Source: a virus
IMG/VR virus record: IMGVR_UViG_3300037248_000024
Location: 1-64,000 of that record
Direction: 5' to 3' (one strand)
DNA: 64,000 bases
Part shown: positions 35,562-42,706 of the stretch, one piece after another
Layout of the letters: the number at the start of each line of letters is the position of its first letter
Position numbering within the stretch: the first letter of the stretch is position 1
Notes under the pieces: generated by a model
What the model saw: the letters and a program-made list of their open reading frames with translations, nothing else
What the model was told of the DNA's origin: nothing
Databases searched by the model: none
Made by a program: the position numbers and the translations under genes

Positions 35562-35756
35562 TTATTCTGGGGCGGCCATCTTCGCCAATGCCACCCGAAC
35601 TGGACCAGGGATAGGCGCCTCCCCACGCCGGTACCGCCGCGCCGTTCGCTCATCGATCTCCAAACGCGAAGCGGCCCACCGATCGATATCCGTGATCGGT
35701 AGGCCGTCCGGCATTCCGGCGGCGTACAACGCCACCATGTAGGCGAGGCGGCTCAC
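35562..35756 (-). CDS. Small HTH-like protein, last gene of the tRNA/YfaP operon
   Basis: A 64-residue protein (MSRLAYMVALYAAGMP...). The C-terminal part (ERTARRYRRGEAPIPGPVRVAL) resembles a short helix-turn-helix with a recognition helix rich in Arg. It overlaps the preceding gene by ATGA. Possibly an operon autoregulator; not otherwise recognised. Confidence 0.5.
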   Translation of the reverse strand: MSRLAYMVALYAAGMPDGLPITDIDRWAASRLEIDERTARRYRRGEAPIPGPVRVALAKMAAPE

Positions 35757-36148
35757 AGCGTTGCGAGCAACGCCTGCAAGTCTTCGAGAGATTGGCCTTC
35801 CAGAGCGGCATCTTGCTTGCGCGCCATGATGCCGAGAATCTTCTGCTTCTGTTCGGCTCTGGCGCGCGCTTCAAGGAGCGCCTTGTTTTCGGCCTTCTTG
35901 ACCTCAATGACGTGCTTCACGATGTCGAAACGGAGTTTCTGCTTCGGGTCGGGCGTTTCGATGTCATCCAGGAAGTCTGGCGTATCGTGCTTCAAATCAT
36001 TGTGAAGCGCGGTAGCGAGATCGTATAGGCACGGCCCGCGCGCGGCCTTGAACGGAAGCGCCCAAAGATCGTCGGCCTTCCACACGCCGCCGATGTTCGG
36101 CAGTTCAAAGTTAAGTCCCAGGCGTGAGGCTTGCTCGAAGATGTCCAT
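35753..36148 (-). CDS. Conserved phage partner of the YfaP-like protein
   Basis: A 131-residue protein with AAAGGAG upstream. It begins MDIFEQASRLGLNFE and has a WALPF element, a layout often found in small phage proteins next to the large YfaP-like gene. The C-terminal half is a charged helix (HVIEVKKAENKALLEARARAE). The pair is probably functionally linked; the activity is unknown. Confidence 0.55.
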   Translation of the reverse strand: MDIFEQASRLGLNFELPNIGGVWKADDLWALPFKAARGPCLYDLATALHNDLKHDTPDFLDDIETPDPKQKLRFDIVKHVIEVKKAENKALLEARARAEQKQKILGIMARKQDAALEGQSLEDLQALLATL

Positions 36149-36162
36149 GATGTGTACTCCTT

Positions 36163-38262
36163 TCAGAAAGTGACTTTGAGTGTGCGAGAGAACGCCCCCT
36201 TGACGCGGGCGATGACGTGGTTTCGTTGCGTTGACGAAAAGCCGAGGCCCGAGAGTTGGTTCACGGTCTCGTCCGTCCGCATCTTCGCGCCGACCATTTC
36301 CAGAACCTTGCGGTGTTGGTCGAGATCGGCGCGGAGAAACTCATTGTAGAAACCGCGCGCCGTGCCGTCGTTCTGGCAACCATCCAGCATGAAGAAATAG
36401 TGCTTGTTTCCGACGCCATGACCGTCCCAATGGTTCGGAGAAAGCATGGCGACGGTCACGCGGTGGAAGGCTTCGGTGTCGATGGACCAGACCTTGCGCG
36501 ATACCGTGGTCATCGGGAGTGGACTGATTACGGTCAGGTTTCCGTTCTTGTAGTGAAGTTCCGCCACCACGACGCGTTCGCCTTGCCGCAACGCCTTGGG
36601 ATAGGCGAAGCGATGAACTGACCCCTTCCAGTCAATCTCCGCCTCGAAACCAACATCGGCGGTTTCTATCTTGGCGTATTGGTGGACGAACAGATTGTAA
36701 GTTCCTTCCGCCATACGATGCGCGGAGCCATAGAAGATATTCTCGACTGGTTCGCGCGTGCCGCGCCCAGGCGAACCACCACCAGCATTCATGTCCACGT
36801 CAAGTTGGCCACCGAGGCGAGATGGGCCTTTGTTCGCAAAGTGGATTTCGTTTCGGTCCGGCTCGACCATGTGAAAATCCAGGTCATCGAAATTCGACCA
36901 CGCCAACCGGCAACACAGATCGCCCGACACATTGCCTCCGGCCTTCTTCACGCGCTCCCGAATGGAATCCGCGAAGTCGCCGTTATAGGACCACGAAAAG
37001 CGGTTGTCCCATTTGAACAACGCTGCGGCCGACGCGTCGGCTGGCGCGATCAGAGACACCAGATTGCCGACGTGACGATTCTCCACCATGACTTCAATCG
37101 ATTCCGCCTTCGGAACGACATCCCCCAAAAACTTCTCAATGCCGATCTCTTCGACTTTATCGAAGGTCTTGGGCTTAACCGATGCCGTCGCGGCGAGGTC
37201 ATCGAACACGCCGCCGCCTGACATCGCCTTTCTGGCGTTGCGATCCGCGAACAGGATGTTGTTCACCGTGATATCGGTCAGGCGCGCGTAGCGGCGTTCC
37301 AACGCGGAAGTCAGGCCGAGTTCCGCGACAGTCGCTTTGGCGCGCTCGATCATCGCCTTGGTGACAAGCGCGGTGGGACGCTTGTAATTCGCGGGCGCGA
37401 CCATCGCCTCGAACTTCCGAACGGCACCTTCCATATCTTCGCCAGCGGAAAAGTCGATCAGCAACTGGCCGATGGATGTGTTTCGGATTTTGGAGACCGA
37501 GGCCGGGAGTTCCCCGATTTTCAGCCACACGAAATTGTCGCGATCTTCCGCCGCCAGCCTGTCGAAGGCGATCTTTTCCTGGCGGAACGTCGTCACGGCA
37601 TGGCGATGTTCCTCGCCGCGATAGAGTGAGTTCTGGCCGATCAGTTCGAGAACGGTATCGGCGGCGTCCATCGTCAGTTCGGTGAGTGAACGCAACAGGA
37701 CATCATGGGCCGCTTTCGAGTCAGACAGGCGTGGACCAATATCCTTTCCCGCGCATACTCGGCTGTTCGGAAGCGTGACGAAGAAATGCTCCCACGCCTT
37801 CACGACACCATCGGTGTCCTCGAAATTCTTGTCGGTCCCGACCTTGGCTTCGGTGTGCAGGAAACGGTTCTCGATGGCGCGTGCCTTGACCAGATCGCAC
37901 ATCGCCGTTGCTACGGCGTCATAGGTCGGATTGCCCGTGTAGATGTCCCAGATTGAGGTTAGTTTGCCGTCAATGATGGCGACCATATCCCCAATGGCGC
38001 GCACGAACTGACGGCAGCACGAACAGTCGTGCTCGGCGCGCTGGCGCATGATCGGGTTGGTGCCGGGCGGGAAACTGGTGAGGTAGGTTGTCCAGAGCGC
38101 GTCTTTCTCAACTCCGGTGCGGAACAATTCGTACGTGGACATGAACCCAAACTGAGCGGCGACGGCGGTTTTGATTTGGTGGAAGCCGGGATGATCCGGA
38201 ATGGTATTCGCCAGCGTTTCAGCTTTCGCGGCGACGGCGCGACGGCCAACGTGAGAGATCAT
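36163..38262 (-). CDS. Large phage protein with C-terminal YfaP/DUF2135-like domain
   Basis: Start at 38262 gives 699 residues; an earlier ATG at 38319 would run into the tRNA-Thr gene and is rejected. The N-terminal half is helical with a cysteine-rich patch (EHDCSCCRQFVRAIGDMVAIID). From about residue 455 to 580 lies a segment (AWSNFDDLDFHMVEPDRNEI, later RLGGQLDVDMNAGGG) close to the YfaP/DUF2135 beta domain, whose D-x-D-x-H motif resembles a metal-binding loop. The protein is transcribed behind two tRNA genes. Its role is unknown; it is too large and conserved to be filler. Confidence 0.65.
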   Translation of the reverse strand: MISHVGRRAVAAKAETLANTIPDHPGFHQIKTAVAAQFGFMSTYELFRTGVEKDALWTTYLTSFPPGTNPIMRQRAEHDCSCCRQFVRAIGDMVAIIDGKLTSIWDIYTGNPTYDAVATAMCDLVKARAIENRFLHTEAKVGTDKNFEDTDGVVKAWEHFFVTLPNSRVCAGKDIGPRLSDSKAAHDVLLRSLTELTMDAADTVLELIGQNSLYRGEEHRHAVTTFRQEKIAFDRLAAEDRDNFVWLKIGELPASVSKIRNTSIGQLLIDFSAGEDMEGAVRKFEAMVAPANYKRPTALVTKAMIERAKATVAELGLTSALERRYARLTDITVNNILFADRNARKAMSGGGVFDDLAATASVKPKTFDKVEEIGIEKFLGDVVPKAESIEVMVENRHVGNLVSLIAPADASAAALFKWDNRFSWSYNGDFADSIRERVKKAGGNVSGDLCCRLAWSNFDDLDFHMVEPDRNEIHFANKGPSRLGGQLDVDMNAGGGSPGRGTREPVENIFYGSAHRMAEGTYNLFVHQYAKIETADVGFEAEIDWKGSVHRFAYPKALRQGERVVVAELHYKNGNLTVISPLPMTTVSRKVWSIDTEAFHRVTVAMLSPNHWDGHGVGNKHYFFMLDGCQNDGTARGFYNEFLRADLDQHRKVLEMVGAKMRTDETVNQLSGLGFSSTQRNHVIARVKGAFSRTLKVTF

Positions 38263-38309
38263 GTTCGTATCCAGCCCCTGAGAACCGCCGAGGACGCGCG
38301 GAGGCAAAA

Positions 38310-38384
38310 TGGTGCCCAACCAAGGATTTGAACCTCGGACCCACGGTTTACAAAACCGTTGCTCTACCCCTGAGCTAGTCGGGC
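38310..38384 (-). tRNA. tRNA-Thr (anticodon TGT)
   Basis: The minus strand folds as a complete cloverleaf: GCCCGAC pairs with GTTGGGC, D-stem GCTC/GAGC, anticodon stem ACGGT/ACCGT with loop TTTGTAA, T-stem CGAGG/CCTTG, and an encoded CCA. It reads ACA, a codon normally rare in GC-rich hosts. Confidence 0.9.
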
Positions 38385-38387
38385 GTA

Positions 38388-38464
38388 TGGCGCGCCATCC
38401 ACGGCTCGAACGTGGGACCTCCGCTTCCGAAGAGCGGCGCTCTATCCAACTGAGCTAACGGCGC
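38388..38464 (-). tRNA. tRNA-Arg (anticodon TCG)
   Basis: Complete cloverleaf: GCGCCGT pairs with ATGGCGC, D-stem GCTC/GAGC, anticodon stem CCGCT/AGCGG with loop CTTCGGA, T-stem CCACG/CGTGG, encoded CCA. Only three bases separate it from tRNA-Thr. It reads CGA. Confidence 0.9.
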
Positions 38465-38470
38465 GGGGCC

Positions 38471-38500
38471 ATCCTTGAACGGTGTCTGGATGGTTGTCAA
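38471..38500 (-). promoter_or_regulatory. Promoter of the tRNA/YfaP operon
   Basis: A perfect TTGACA (38500-38495, minus strand) with AAGGAT (38476-38471) 18 bases downstream. The -10 box ends six bases before the tRNA-Arg 5' end, so transcription would start at or next to the tRNA. The -10 is imperfect. Confidence 0.5.
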
Positions 38501-38509
38501 CTCCAAATC

Positions 38510-38522
38510 GGACATCCTGTCC
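38510..38522. repeat. Inverted repeat GGACA-TCC-TGTCC
   Basis: A perfect five-base inverted repeat ten bases upstream of the tRNA-operon -35 box, in the gap shared with the divergent membrane-protein gene. It is placed like an operator or activator site. Confidence 0.45.
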
Positions 38523-38606
38523 AATTATTTTCGGGAACCATGAGTATTTCCCGACCCTACCCCCGCCCCGCCGCCGGGCGCATGGTGCATCAGGAGGGTT
38601 GTGCCA

Positions 38607-38777
38607 ATGTTGCTGATCATCGTGCTGATTCTGTTGTTCGGAGGTCTCGGCGGCGGCTGGTACGGCTATCGTGGCGGATATTACGGCGGCGGCGGATTTG
38701 GCGGCATTGGGTTGCTGGTCCTGTTGCTCGTGCTGTTTCTTCTGTTCGGTGGCGGGATTCATGGGTTGAGGCATTGA
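38607..38777 (+). CDS. Tiny Gly-rich membrane protein
   Basis: A 56-residue protein behind a strong AGGAGGG. Two hydrophobic stretches (LLIIVLILLF and LLVLLLVLFLLF) flank a Gly/Tyr loop (GGWYGYRGGYYGGGGFGG). It closely fits small proteobacterial and phage membrane proteins of unknown function and could modify lysis timing. It precedes another two-helix membrane gene. Confidence 0.6.
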   Translation: MLLIIVLILLFGGLGGGWYGYRGGYYGGGGFGGIGLLVLLLVLFLLFGGGIHGLRH

Positions 38778-38780
38778 GCG

Positions 38781-38966
38781 ATGGGTGAACCCGCTACCCG
38801 CGCGATCTATTTCGGCGTCATCGCATGGTTGGCGACCTGGGACGTATCCCTTGTGATCGGACTGGCGAACGGACCCCTGACGCTCGGGATCGCGCTGGAT
38901 TTCATCATCGTGACGCTGTGTCTGTTCGCCATTCTGTGGCGGGCACCGAGGCCGTGGGCGGTTTGA
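38781..38966 (+). CDS. Small two-helix membrane protein
   Basis: A 61-residue protein with two likely membrane helices (YFGVIAWLATWDVSLVIGLA and LGIALDFIIVTLCLFAIL) and a basic end. It starts four bases after the preceding gene. Topology and size resemble holin or antiholin proteins, but the lysozyme gene is 3 kb away, so this is only a suggestion. Confidence 0.5.
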   Translation: MGEPATRAIYFGVIAWLATWDVSLVIGLANGPLTLGIALDFIIVTLCLFAILWRAPRPWAV

Positions 38967-39023
38967 TCTGCGTCGGGTGACGATCGGTTTGGGTTGGGGC
39001 GGCGGCGCAGGGGGTTGGTGGGG

Positions 39024-40052
39024 CTACGGACGATAACCAAGAATGTCAGCCAAATCCGCGCGGGCGCGTGACACGCGGCTTTTCATTGTTCCCACGGGAA
39101 CACCAACCTTTTCCGCCATGTCCTCATAGGACATTGACGATACACCGATCATCAGAAGCGCCTGACGATGTTCAGGACTTAATTTAGCCATGGCGGCTTT
39201 CAGGTCCAGAAATTCCATCCGGCTTTCTTGCGCGGGAGCGACTTTAACCGCCATCGCGTGAACGTCGTCAACGTCCTCGACCTCGCGCCCGCTTTTTCGA
39301 AAGTCGCCGTAATATAGGTTACGAAGAATAGTCATCAGCCATGCGATCATGTTCGATCCGGCCTGAAATGACTCGGCATTCGCCCAGGCTCTCGCTATCG
39401 TATCTTGCACCAGATCGTCAGCACGAGATGAATTCCGGCAGAGCGACATAGCGAAATTCCGTAGACGCGGCATAAGGGACAACATTTCATTTTGGAATTC
39501 CGCCGGAACAGTTGGCGCGATAACAATCTCTTTGGTGGGGTTAGCCAACGCGAGACGTGCAACGGTGGCCTTATTTAGCGTCCCCCTTTTACGGCCAGCG
39601 ATTCCAGTCCGGCGCAACACCCCCCGGAAATCGGACGGCCTATATAAATGAAGGAAAGCGGCGCGCGACTGAACTTTTGATGCTGTTATGTCCGAGCGAC
39701 TAAACGTCAGATTGATCTTATCCGCGATTAAAGCCGGTAAAATTCCAGCGACCCACCCCTCATGTAGGGTCGCATCCATCTCGGCTGTCCATACCTTGCG
39801 CCATGTCGAGAGGAATTCCGCCACCCTCGGCATCGTTGCCTTGCGATGCTGGCAACTTCCTTTGTGTCCCGCCGGTCGTCCACAAGGGCACGGCGGTCGC
39901 GCGACTGCCATCATGTATTTGCGGCATGTCGTCCAGTTGATGCCCGTCCTGACTGATGCCCGATGGTAGGTGACGCCATCCGAGGCTAGGCCACGGAGAA
40001 TGGCGCGCGCGTCTTCTGCCAGCGGTATTCGTCTGCCTCCTAGCGTGCTCAT
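39024..40052 (-). CDS. EcfG-like ECF sigma factor fused to HTH, zinc knuckle and GcrA-like domains
   Basis: 342 residues. Residues ~10-50 look like a helix-turn-helix. C55, C57, H63, C67 and H69 form a compact zinc motif (CPCGRPAGHKGSC). Residues ~85-135 (WTAEMDATLHEGWVAGILPALIADKI) resemble a GcrA/Myb-type DNA-binding fold. Residues ~188-255 are sigma region 2 (MPRLRNFAMSLCRN, DDLVQDTIARAWAN, MIAWLMTILRN). Residues ~285-338 are region 4 (MSYEDMAEKVGVPVGTMKSRVSRARADL). The sigma half is close to EcfG, the alphaproteobacterial stress sigma. It should bind host RNA polymerase and redirect it; the added domains may supply promoter choice. The message is predicted to be leaderless. Confidence 0.75.
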   Translation of the reverse strand: MSTLGGRRIPLAEDARAILRGLASDGVTYHRASVRTGINWTTCRKYMMAVARPPCPCGRPAGHKGSCQHRKATMPRVAEFLSTWRKVWTAEMDATLHEGWVAGILPALIADKINLTFSRSDITASKVQSRAAFLHLYRPSDFRGVLRRTGIAGRKRGTLNKATVARLALANPTKEIVIAPTVPAEFQNEMLSLMPRLRNFAMSLCRNSSRADDLVQDTIARAWANAESFQAGSNMIAWLMTILRNLYYGDFRKSGREVEDVDDVHAMAVKVAPAQESRMEFLDLKAAMAKLSPEHRQALLMIGVSSMSYEDMAEKVGVPVGTMKSRVSRARADLADILGYRP

Positions 40053-40057
40053 GGCTC

Positions 40058-40086
40058 ATTATCCCGTCGGACCCGTTGACAGTCAA
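40058..40086 (-). promoter_or_regulatory. Promoter of the sigma-fusion gene
   Basis: Minus strand: TTGACT (40086-40081), 17 bases, then GATAAT (40063-40058), a near-consensus sigma70 promoter. Only five bases separate the -10 box from the ATG at 40052, so the mRNA should begin at or within a base or two of the start codon. The -35 shares the palindrome TTGACAGTCAA with the opposing promoter. Confidence 0.75.
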
Positions 40087-40105
40087 TCCCGTCCTACCGT
40101 ATAAC
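40076..40105 (+). promoter_or_regulatory. Divergent promoter of the 40.1 kb repressor-like operon
   Basis: Plus strand: TTGACA (40076-40081), 18 bases, then TATAAC (40100-40105), six bases before the ATG at 40112. Its -35 box overlaps that of the opposite promoter by one base, within one 11-base palindrome (40076-40086). Two polymerases cannot bind at once. Confidence 0.75.
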
Positions 40106-40111
40106 CCCGCC

Positions 40112-40273
40112 ATGGCCAAGCCGAAGGTCCTGGGAGACCGTATCACCGTGCGACTGCCGACCGGAACGCTCGCGGCGATCAAGGCTTCGTTGAAGCCGGA
40201 GGAAACCATGCAGGGCAAGTTGCAGGCCGTGATCGTTCGCCTCGCTACCCGCGGCCAGGCCACCGCCGCGTGA
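40112..40273 (+). CDS. Small ribbon-helix-helix-like regulator
   Basis: A 53-residue protein (MAKPKVLGDRITVRLPTG...). A basic beta strand (DRITVRLP) followed by two helices fits the Arc/CopG fold. There is no ribosome site; the -10 box ends six bases before ATG, predicting leaderless translation. As the first gene opposite the sigma fusion, it is the natural candidate to bind the shared promoter region. It overlaps the next gene by GTGA. Confidence 0.6.
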   Translation: MAKPKVLGDRITVRLPTGTLAAIKASLKPEETMQGKLQAVIVRLATRGQATAA

Positions 40274-40578
40274 GCCCGATTCCCGTCGAGGTTCTGGCGT
40301 CCGTTCGTGCCCGTTCTTGCCGCCGTGCTGGCGCCTGCATCGCGCACGCCATGGCCGAGACCGATACCGGCTTTAATGAGATGGCCGCCCGTCTCGGCGT
40401 TTCGGAACCCGCGCTCCAGAGACGGCTTACCGCGATGCTAAATGGAACGAACACCGACCTGGATATCATTTCGGATATGTTGTTCGCCTGCGGATGCGAA
40501 TTGAAAACCGGCGTCCAGAAATCGAATGAGGCAGTTGGTGCCGTTGTCGCCGGTGAAGGCGAGAGGGGCGCTGCGTGA
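40270..40578 (+). CDS. HTH protein, Cro/XRE-like
   Basis: A 102-residue protein starting at GTG in a GTGA overlap. ETDTGFNEMAARLGVSEPALQRRLTAML is a good helix-turn-helix, with DLDIISDMLFACGCEL behind it as in small XRE proteins. It has two Cys pairs (SCRRAGAC, CGC). Probably works with the preceding small regulator in controlling the 40 kb switch. Confidence 0.6.
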   Translation: MSPIPVEVLASVRARSCRRAGACIAHAMAETDTGFNEMAARLGVSEPALQRRLTAMLNGTNTDLDIISDMLFACGCELKTGVQKSNEAVGAVVAGEGERGAA

Positions 40579-40730
40579 GCCTCTGGACCATCATCTACGT
40601 CGGCCTCGCCTGTTTCTTCGTTGGCGTATTTGCTGGCCAGGGCATTCGCGTGAACATCAACTATCTGGAACTCGCCGCGTATCGGCTGGTCGCGAGGCGG
40701 CGGTACGACAGGGAAGGGGATGTATCGTGA
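40575..40730 (+). CDS. Tiny membrane protein
   Basis: A 51-residue protein with one N-terminal membrane helix (IIYVGLACFFVGVFAGQGI) and a basic tail, coupled by GTGA overlaps to genes on both sides. Function unknown. Confidence 0.5.
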   Translation: MSLWTIIYVGLACFFVGVFAGQGIRVNINYLELAAYRLVARRRYDREGDVS

Positions 40731-40975
40731 GGGAACTCCCGAAGTGGTTATCGCCACGGACTCGTTGGGCGATCACGCAACCCGAGATGACGGCGGAACA
40801 ATTCTTTGAGGCCCGGGTTTTTCTCAAGATGACACAGCACTATCTCGCGCGATTGCTCGCCGTTTCCGAACAATCCGTGCGCCGATGGGAACATGGAAAG
40901 TCTCGTATTCCGCGACCCGCGCAAACGCTGGTCCGCGCCATGGTCTGGGATGAATTGCCGGAGAAGCCCGCGTGA
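40727..40975 (+). CDS. XRE-like transcriptional regulator
   Basis: An 82-residue protein starting at GTG. The segment ARVFLKMTQHYLARLLAVSEQSVRRWEHGKSRIP is a typical XRE/MqsA-type helix-turn-helix, with SEQSVRRWE as recognition helix. Third regulator-like gene in the 40 kb operon. Confidence 0.65.
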   Translation: MRELPKWLSPRTRWAITQPEMTAEQFFEARVFLKMTQHYLARLLAVSEQSVRRWEHGKSRIPRPAQTLVRAMVWDELPEKPA

Positions 40976-41025
40976 GCCCCTGGGACGAACTCATGGCCGT
41001 CTGGCTTGGCGCGCGGGGTGGGTGA
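40972..41025 (+). CDS. Possible 17-residue peptide
   Basis: A short frame (MSPWDELMAVWLGARGG) exactly bridges two genes, overlapping both by GTGA and TGATG. It may be a real micropeptide or a translational bridge that keeps ribosomes on the mRNA. Confidence 0.3.
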   Translation: MSPWDELMAVWLGARGG

Positions 41026-41231
41026 TGGCATTCGATGCAACCATATTCCCCGGCAATAAATTTCTGCCGCCCGGTGTTGATGCTATGCAATGGTCCGCTG
41101 AGACCGGCACGCTCGCGCTGATGAAAGGCCATTGGGTTCGGTGGCCGTTGCCGCCCAGGCACGAACCAGAAGTTTTGGATGCCGCCCTCGCCGCCGAACT
41201 GGCCGAGCGGGCGCGGATGTGGGGGATGTGA
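41025..41231 (+). CDS. Small hypothetical protein
   Basis: A 68-residue protein (MAFDATIFPGNKFLPPGVD...) with a helical C-terminal half ending in Arg/Met-rich residues. It overlaps its neighbours by TGATG. No family is recognised. Confidence 0.45.
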   Translation: MAFDATIFPGNKFLPPGVDAMQWSAETGTLALMKGHWVRWPLPPRHEPEVLDAALAAELAERARMWGM

Positions 41232-41533
41232 TGGCGATTACGCCGGACAACCTTCGGGATCAGGGTTACCGAGAATATCCGGTGCCAGCCATAGACAAGT
41301 ATGACCGACTTTTCCAAAAGCGCATCGACGATCAGGCTGGCGCTATGTATTTTGTCAATTTTCGCGAATGGCACCATTCTGATGGCACCAATACTTACGA
41401 TGCCGATATGTCATGCGAAACGGCGACCCATGGCCATGTCTGGGTCACGATCAAAGAGGACACGATTGAAGCTACCGAAAACCGTGCCGGATTGATGTGG
41501 GCCGCCGCTGGTAGTGTTTATTATGATCTTTGA
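41231..41533 (+). CDS. Hypothetical protein
   Basis: A 100-residue protein starting inside the TGATG overlap. The middle is beta-rich with AMYFVNFREWHHSDGTNTYDADMS. No membrane segment or enzyme motif can be assigned. Confidence 0.45.
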   Translation: MAITPDNLRDQGYREYPVPAIDKYDRLFQKRIDDQAGAMYFVNFREWHHSDGTNTYDADMSCETATHGHVWVTIKEDTIEATENRAGLMWAAAGSVYYDL

Positions 41534-41575
41534 TCTGGCAGCTCGCACAACCGCCGCACCAGATGGAGGGACGCC

Positions 41576-41863
41576 GTGACTGACTACCCGTTCGAGCCGC
41601 CGCGCACAGCCGAAGACCTGGATTCGTTGAACGACGATGAAATCTGGGAAGGATCACGGGACTATCAACATGGTGATCCCGAGCCGGGGCTCAACCGAGG
41701 CCGCGCCTACTGGTACGGCTGGCATGTCGCGGCGATGAACCACGGCGACCGCGAAACGGATGATGCGATGCGCGATCTGGTGCGAGCGATAACCGTTAGA
41801 GAGAATGGTGTGTTGCGGATCGTCACGGCGCAGGAACGCATGAAAGAAAGGCATCTGCCATGA
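41576..41863 (+). CDS. Conserved small phage protein
   Basis: A 95-residue acidic protein starting at GTG behind GGAGGG. The central segment (DPEPGLNRGRAYWYGWHVAAMN) matches a recurring phage/plasmid motif of the form PG.NRSRAYWHGW. Function unknown; overlaps the next gene by ATGA. Confidence 0.55.
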   Translation: MTDYPFEPPRTAEDLDSLNDDEIWEGSRDYQHGDPEPGLNRGRAYWYGWHVAAMNHGDRETDDAMRDLVRAITVRENGVLRIVTAQERMKERHLP

Positions 41864-42060
41864 TCGGTGAGAAAGAAGCCGCTGGCATGACGTATCTGAC
41901 CTATAAGCGGGTCTTTTGGGCGCGAATGTTGGCGGCATGGGAGCGCTACAGGTCTGACCATCCGGAGCGCGCCGCATTCGTTCGCGAACGGACCGCCATC
42001 GCCAAGGAACAGATTGCGATCTGGGCCAATCCTGAACTCGACCGGAGGTACAGGACATGA
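41860..42060 (+). CDS. Small helical protein before lysozyme
   Basis: A 66-residue, highly helical and charged protein (MTYLTYKRVFWARMLAAWERYR...). It overlaps the lysozyme gene by ATGA. No family is recognised; a lysis-linked role rests on position only. Confidence 0.45.
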   Translation: MIGEKEAAGMTYLTYKRVFWARMLAAWERYRSDHPERAAFVRERTAIAKEQIAIWANPELDRRYRT

Positions 42061-42530
42061 CCCTCCAAATCACCCCCGACCGATCCGGCTTCGAAACCCT
42101 GATGCGCGCCCGCGAAGGCGAAGTCCTGAACGTCTACGCCGACACCAAGGGTATCCCGACCTGCGGCATCGGCCACAAGGTTCTCCCCGCCGATAATCTG
42201 GAACTGGGTGACATCATCACGCAGGCCCAGTGCGACGCCTTCTTCGCGGTTGATGGCGACGCGGCATGGGAAGCGGCGGTTGCTCAGGCCGATCAGGCGG
42301 GGATCACTTCGGCGGCGTTTCTGCCGTGGCTGGCGAGTGTGAATTTCCAGCTTGGGACGAACTGGATCGCTAAGTTCGCATCGACCTGGGAAATGATTTG
42401 TGCCGGGGATTATGATGCCGCGGCGGATCATATCGGAACGTTGCCATGGGCGAGCGAGACGCCGGTTCGTGTGGCGGATTTCGCTGGGGCGTTGCGGGCG
42501 TTGCCATCCAAGGAGACCATCTTATGCTGA
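42057..42530 (+). CDS. Phage lysozyme (GH24, T4-type endolysin)
   Basis: A 157-residue enzyme. The catalytic triad spacing E20-x8-D29-x5-T35 (REGEVLNVYADTKGIPTCGIGH region) is that of T4-type muramidases, which cut the glycan strands of peptidoglycan. The helical lobe (SVNFQLGTNWIAKF) also fits. No signal peptide, so it needs a holin; candidates are the membrane proteins at 42.5 and 43.7 kb. Confidence 0.88.
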   Translation: MTLQITPDRSGFETLMRAREGEVLNVYADTKGIPTCGIGHKVLPADNLELGDIITQAQCDAFFAVDGDAAWEAAVAQADQAGITSAAFLPWLASVNFQLGTNWIAKFASTWEMICAGDYDAAADHIGTLPWASETPVRVADFAGALRALPSKETILC

Positions 42531-42703
42531 TCGCCCGTGCCATCCCCATTTTGGGCCTTGTTCTTGCTTTCTGTCAGGCGCTTGGCTTCGTCGAGACCGG
42601 GAATGGCTTTGCCTTCTTTGGTGCGCTGATTTGGCCGTGGCTGTCGCTGGCGACCTGGAATATCTATCGCGCCACACCCGCCACGCGACCGGAGGAAGGA
42701 TGA
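42524..42703 (+). CDS. Small two-helix membrane protein after lysozyme
   Basis: A 59-residue protein with AGGAGA upstream and a seven-base overlap with the lysozyme gene. Two membrane helices (AIPILGLVLAFCQALGF and GFAFFGALIWPWLSLATW) suggest a holin or antiholin. Its end carries one copy of a repeated translation-start segment also found at 43.16 kb. Confidence 0.55.
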   Translation: MLIARAIPILGLVLAFCQALGFVETGNGFAFFGALIWPWLSLATWNIYRATPATRPEEG

Positions 42704-42706
42704 GCG
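42672..42706 (+). repeat. Repeated start-site segment, copy 1
   Basis: About 35 bases including CCACGCGACCGGAGGAAGGA and the following ATGAGCG recur almost unchanged at 43162-43196 (two or three differences). It encodes a TP[AT]TRPEE tail and provides the next gene's ribosome site. Confidence 0.7.

Noticed and set aside
38263-38319. Extended N-terminus for the YfaP-like gene
   Set aside because: The earlier ATG lies within the tRNA-Thr gene, so the start at 38262 is preferred.
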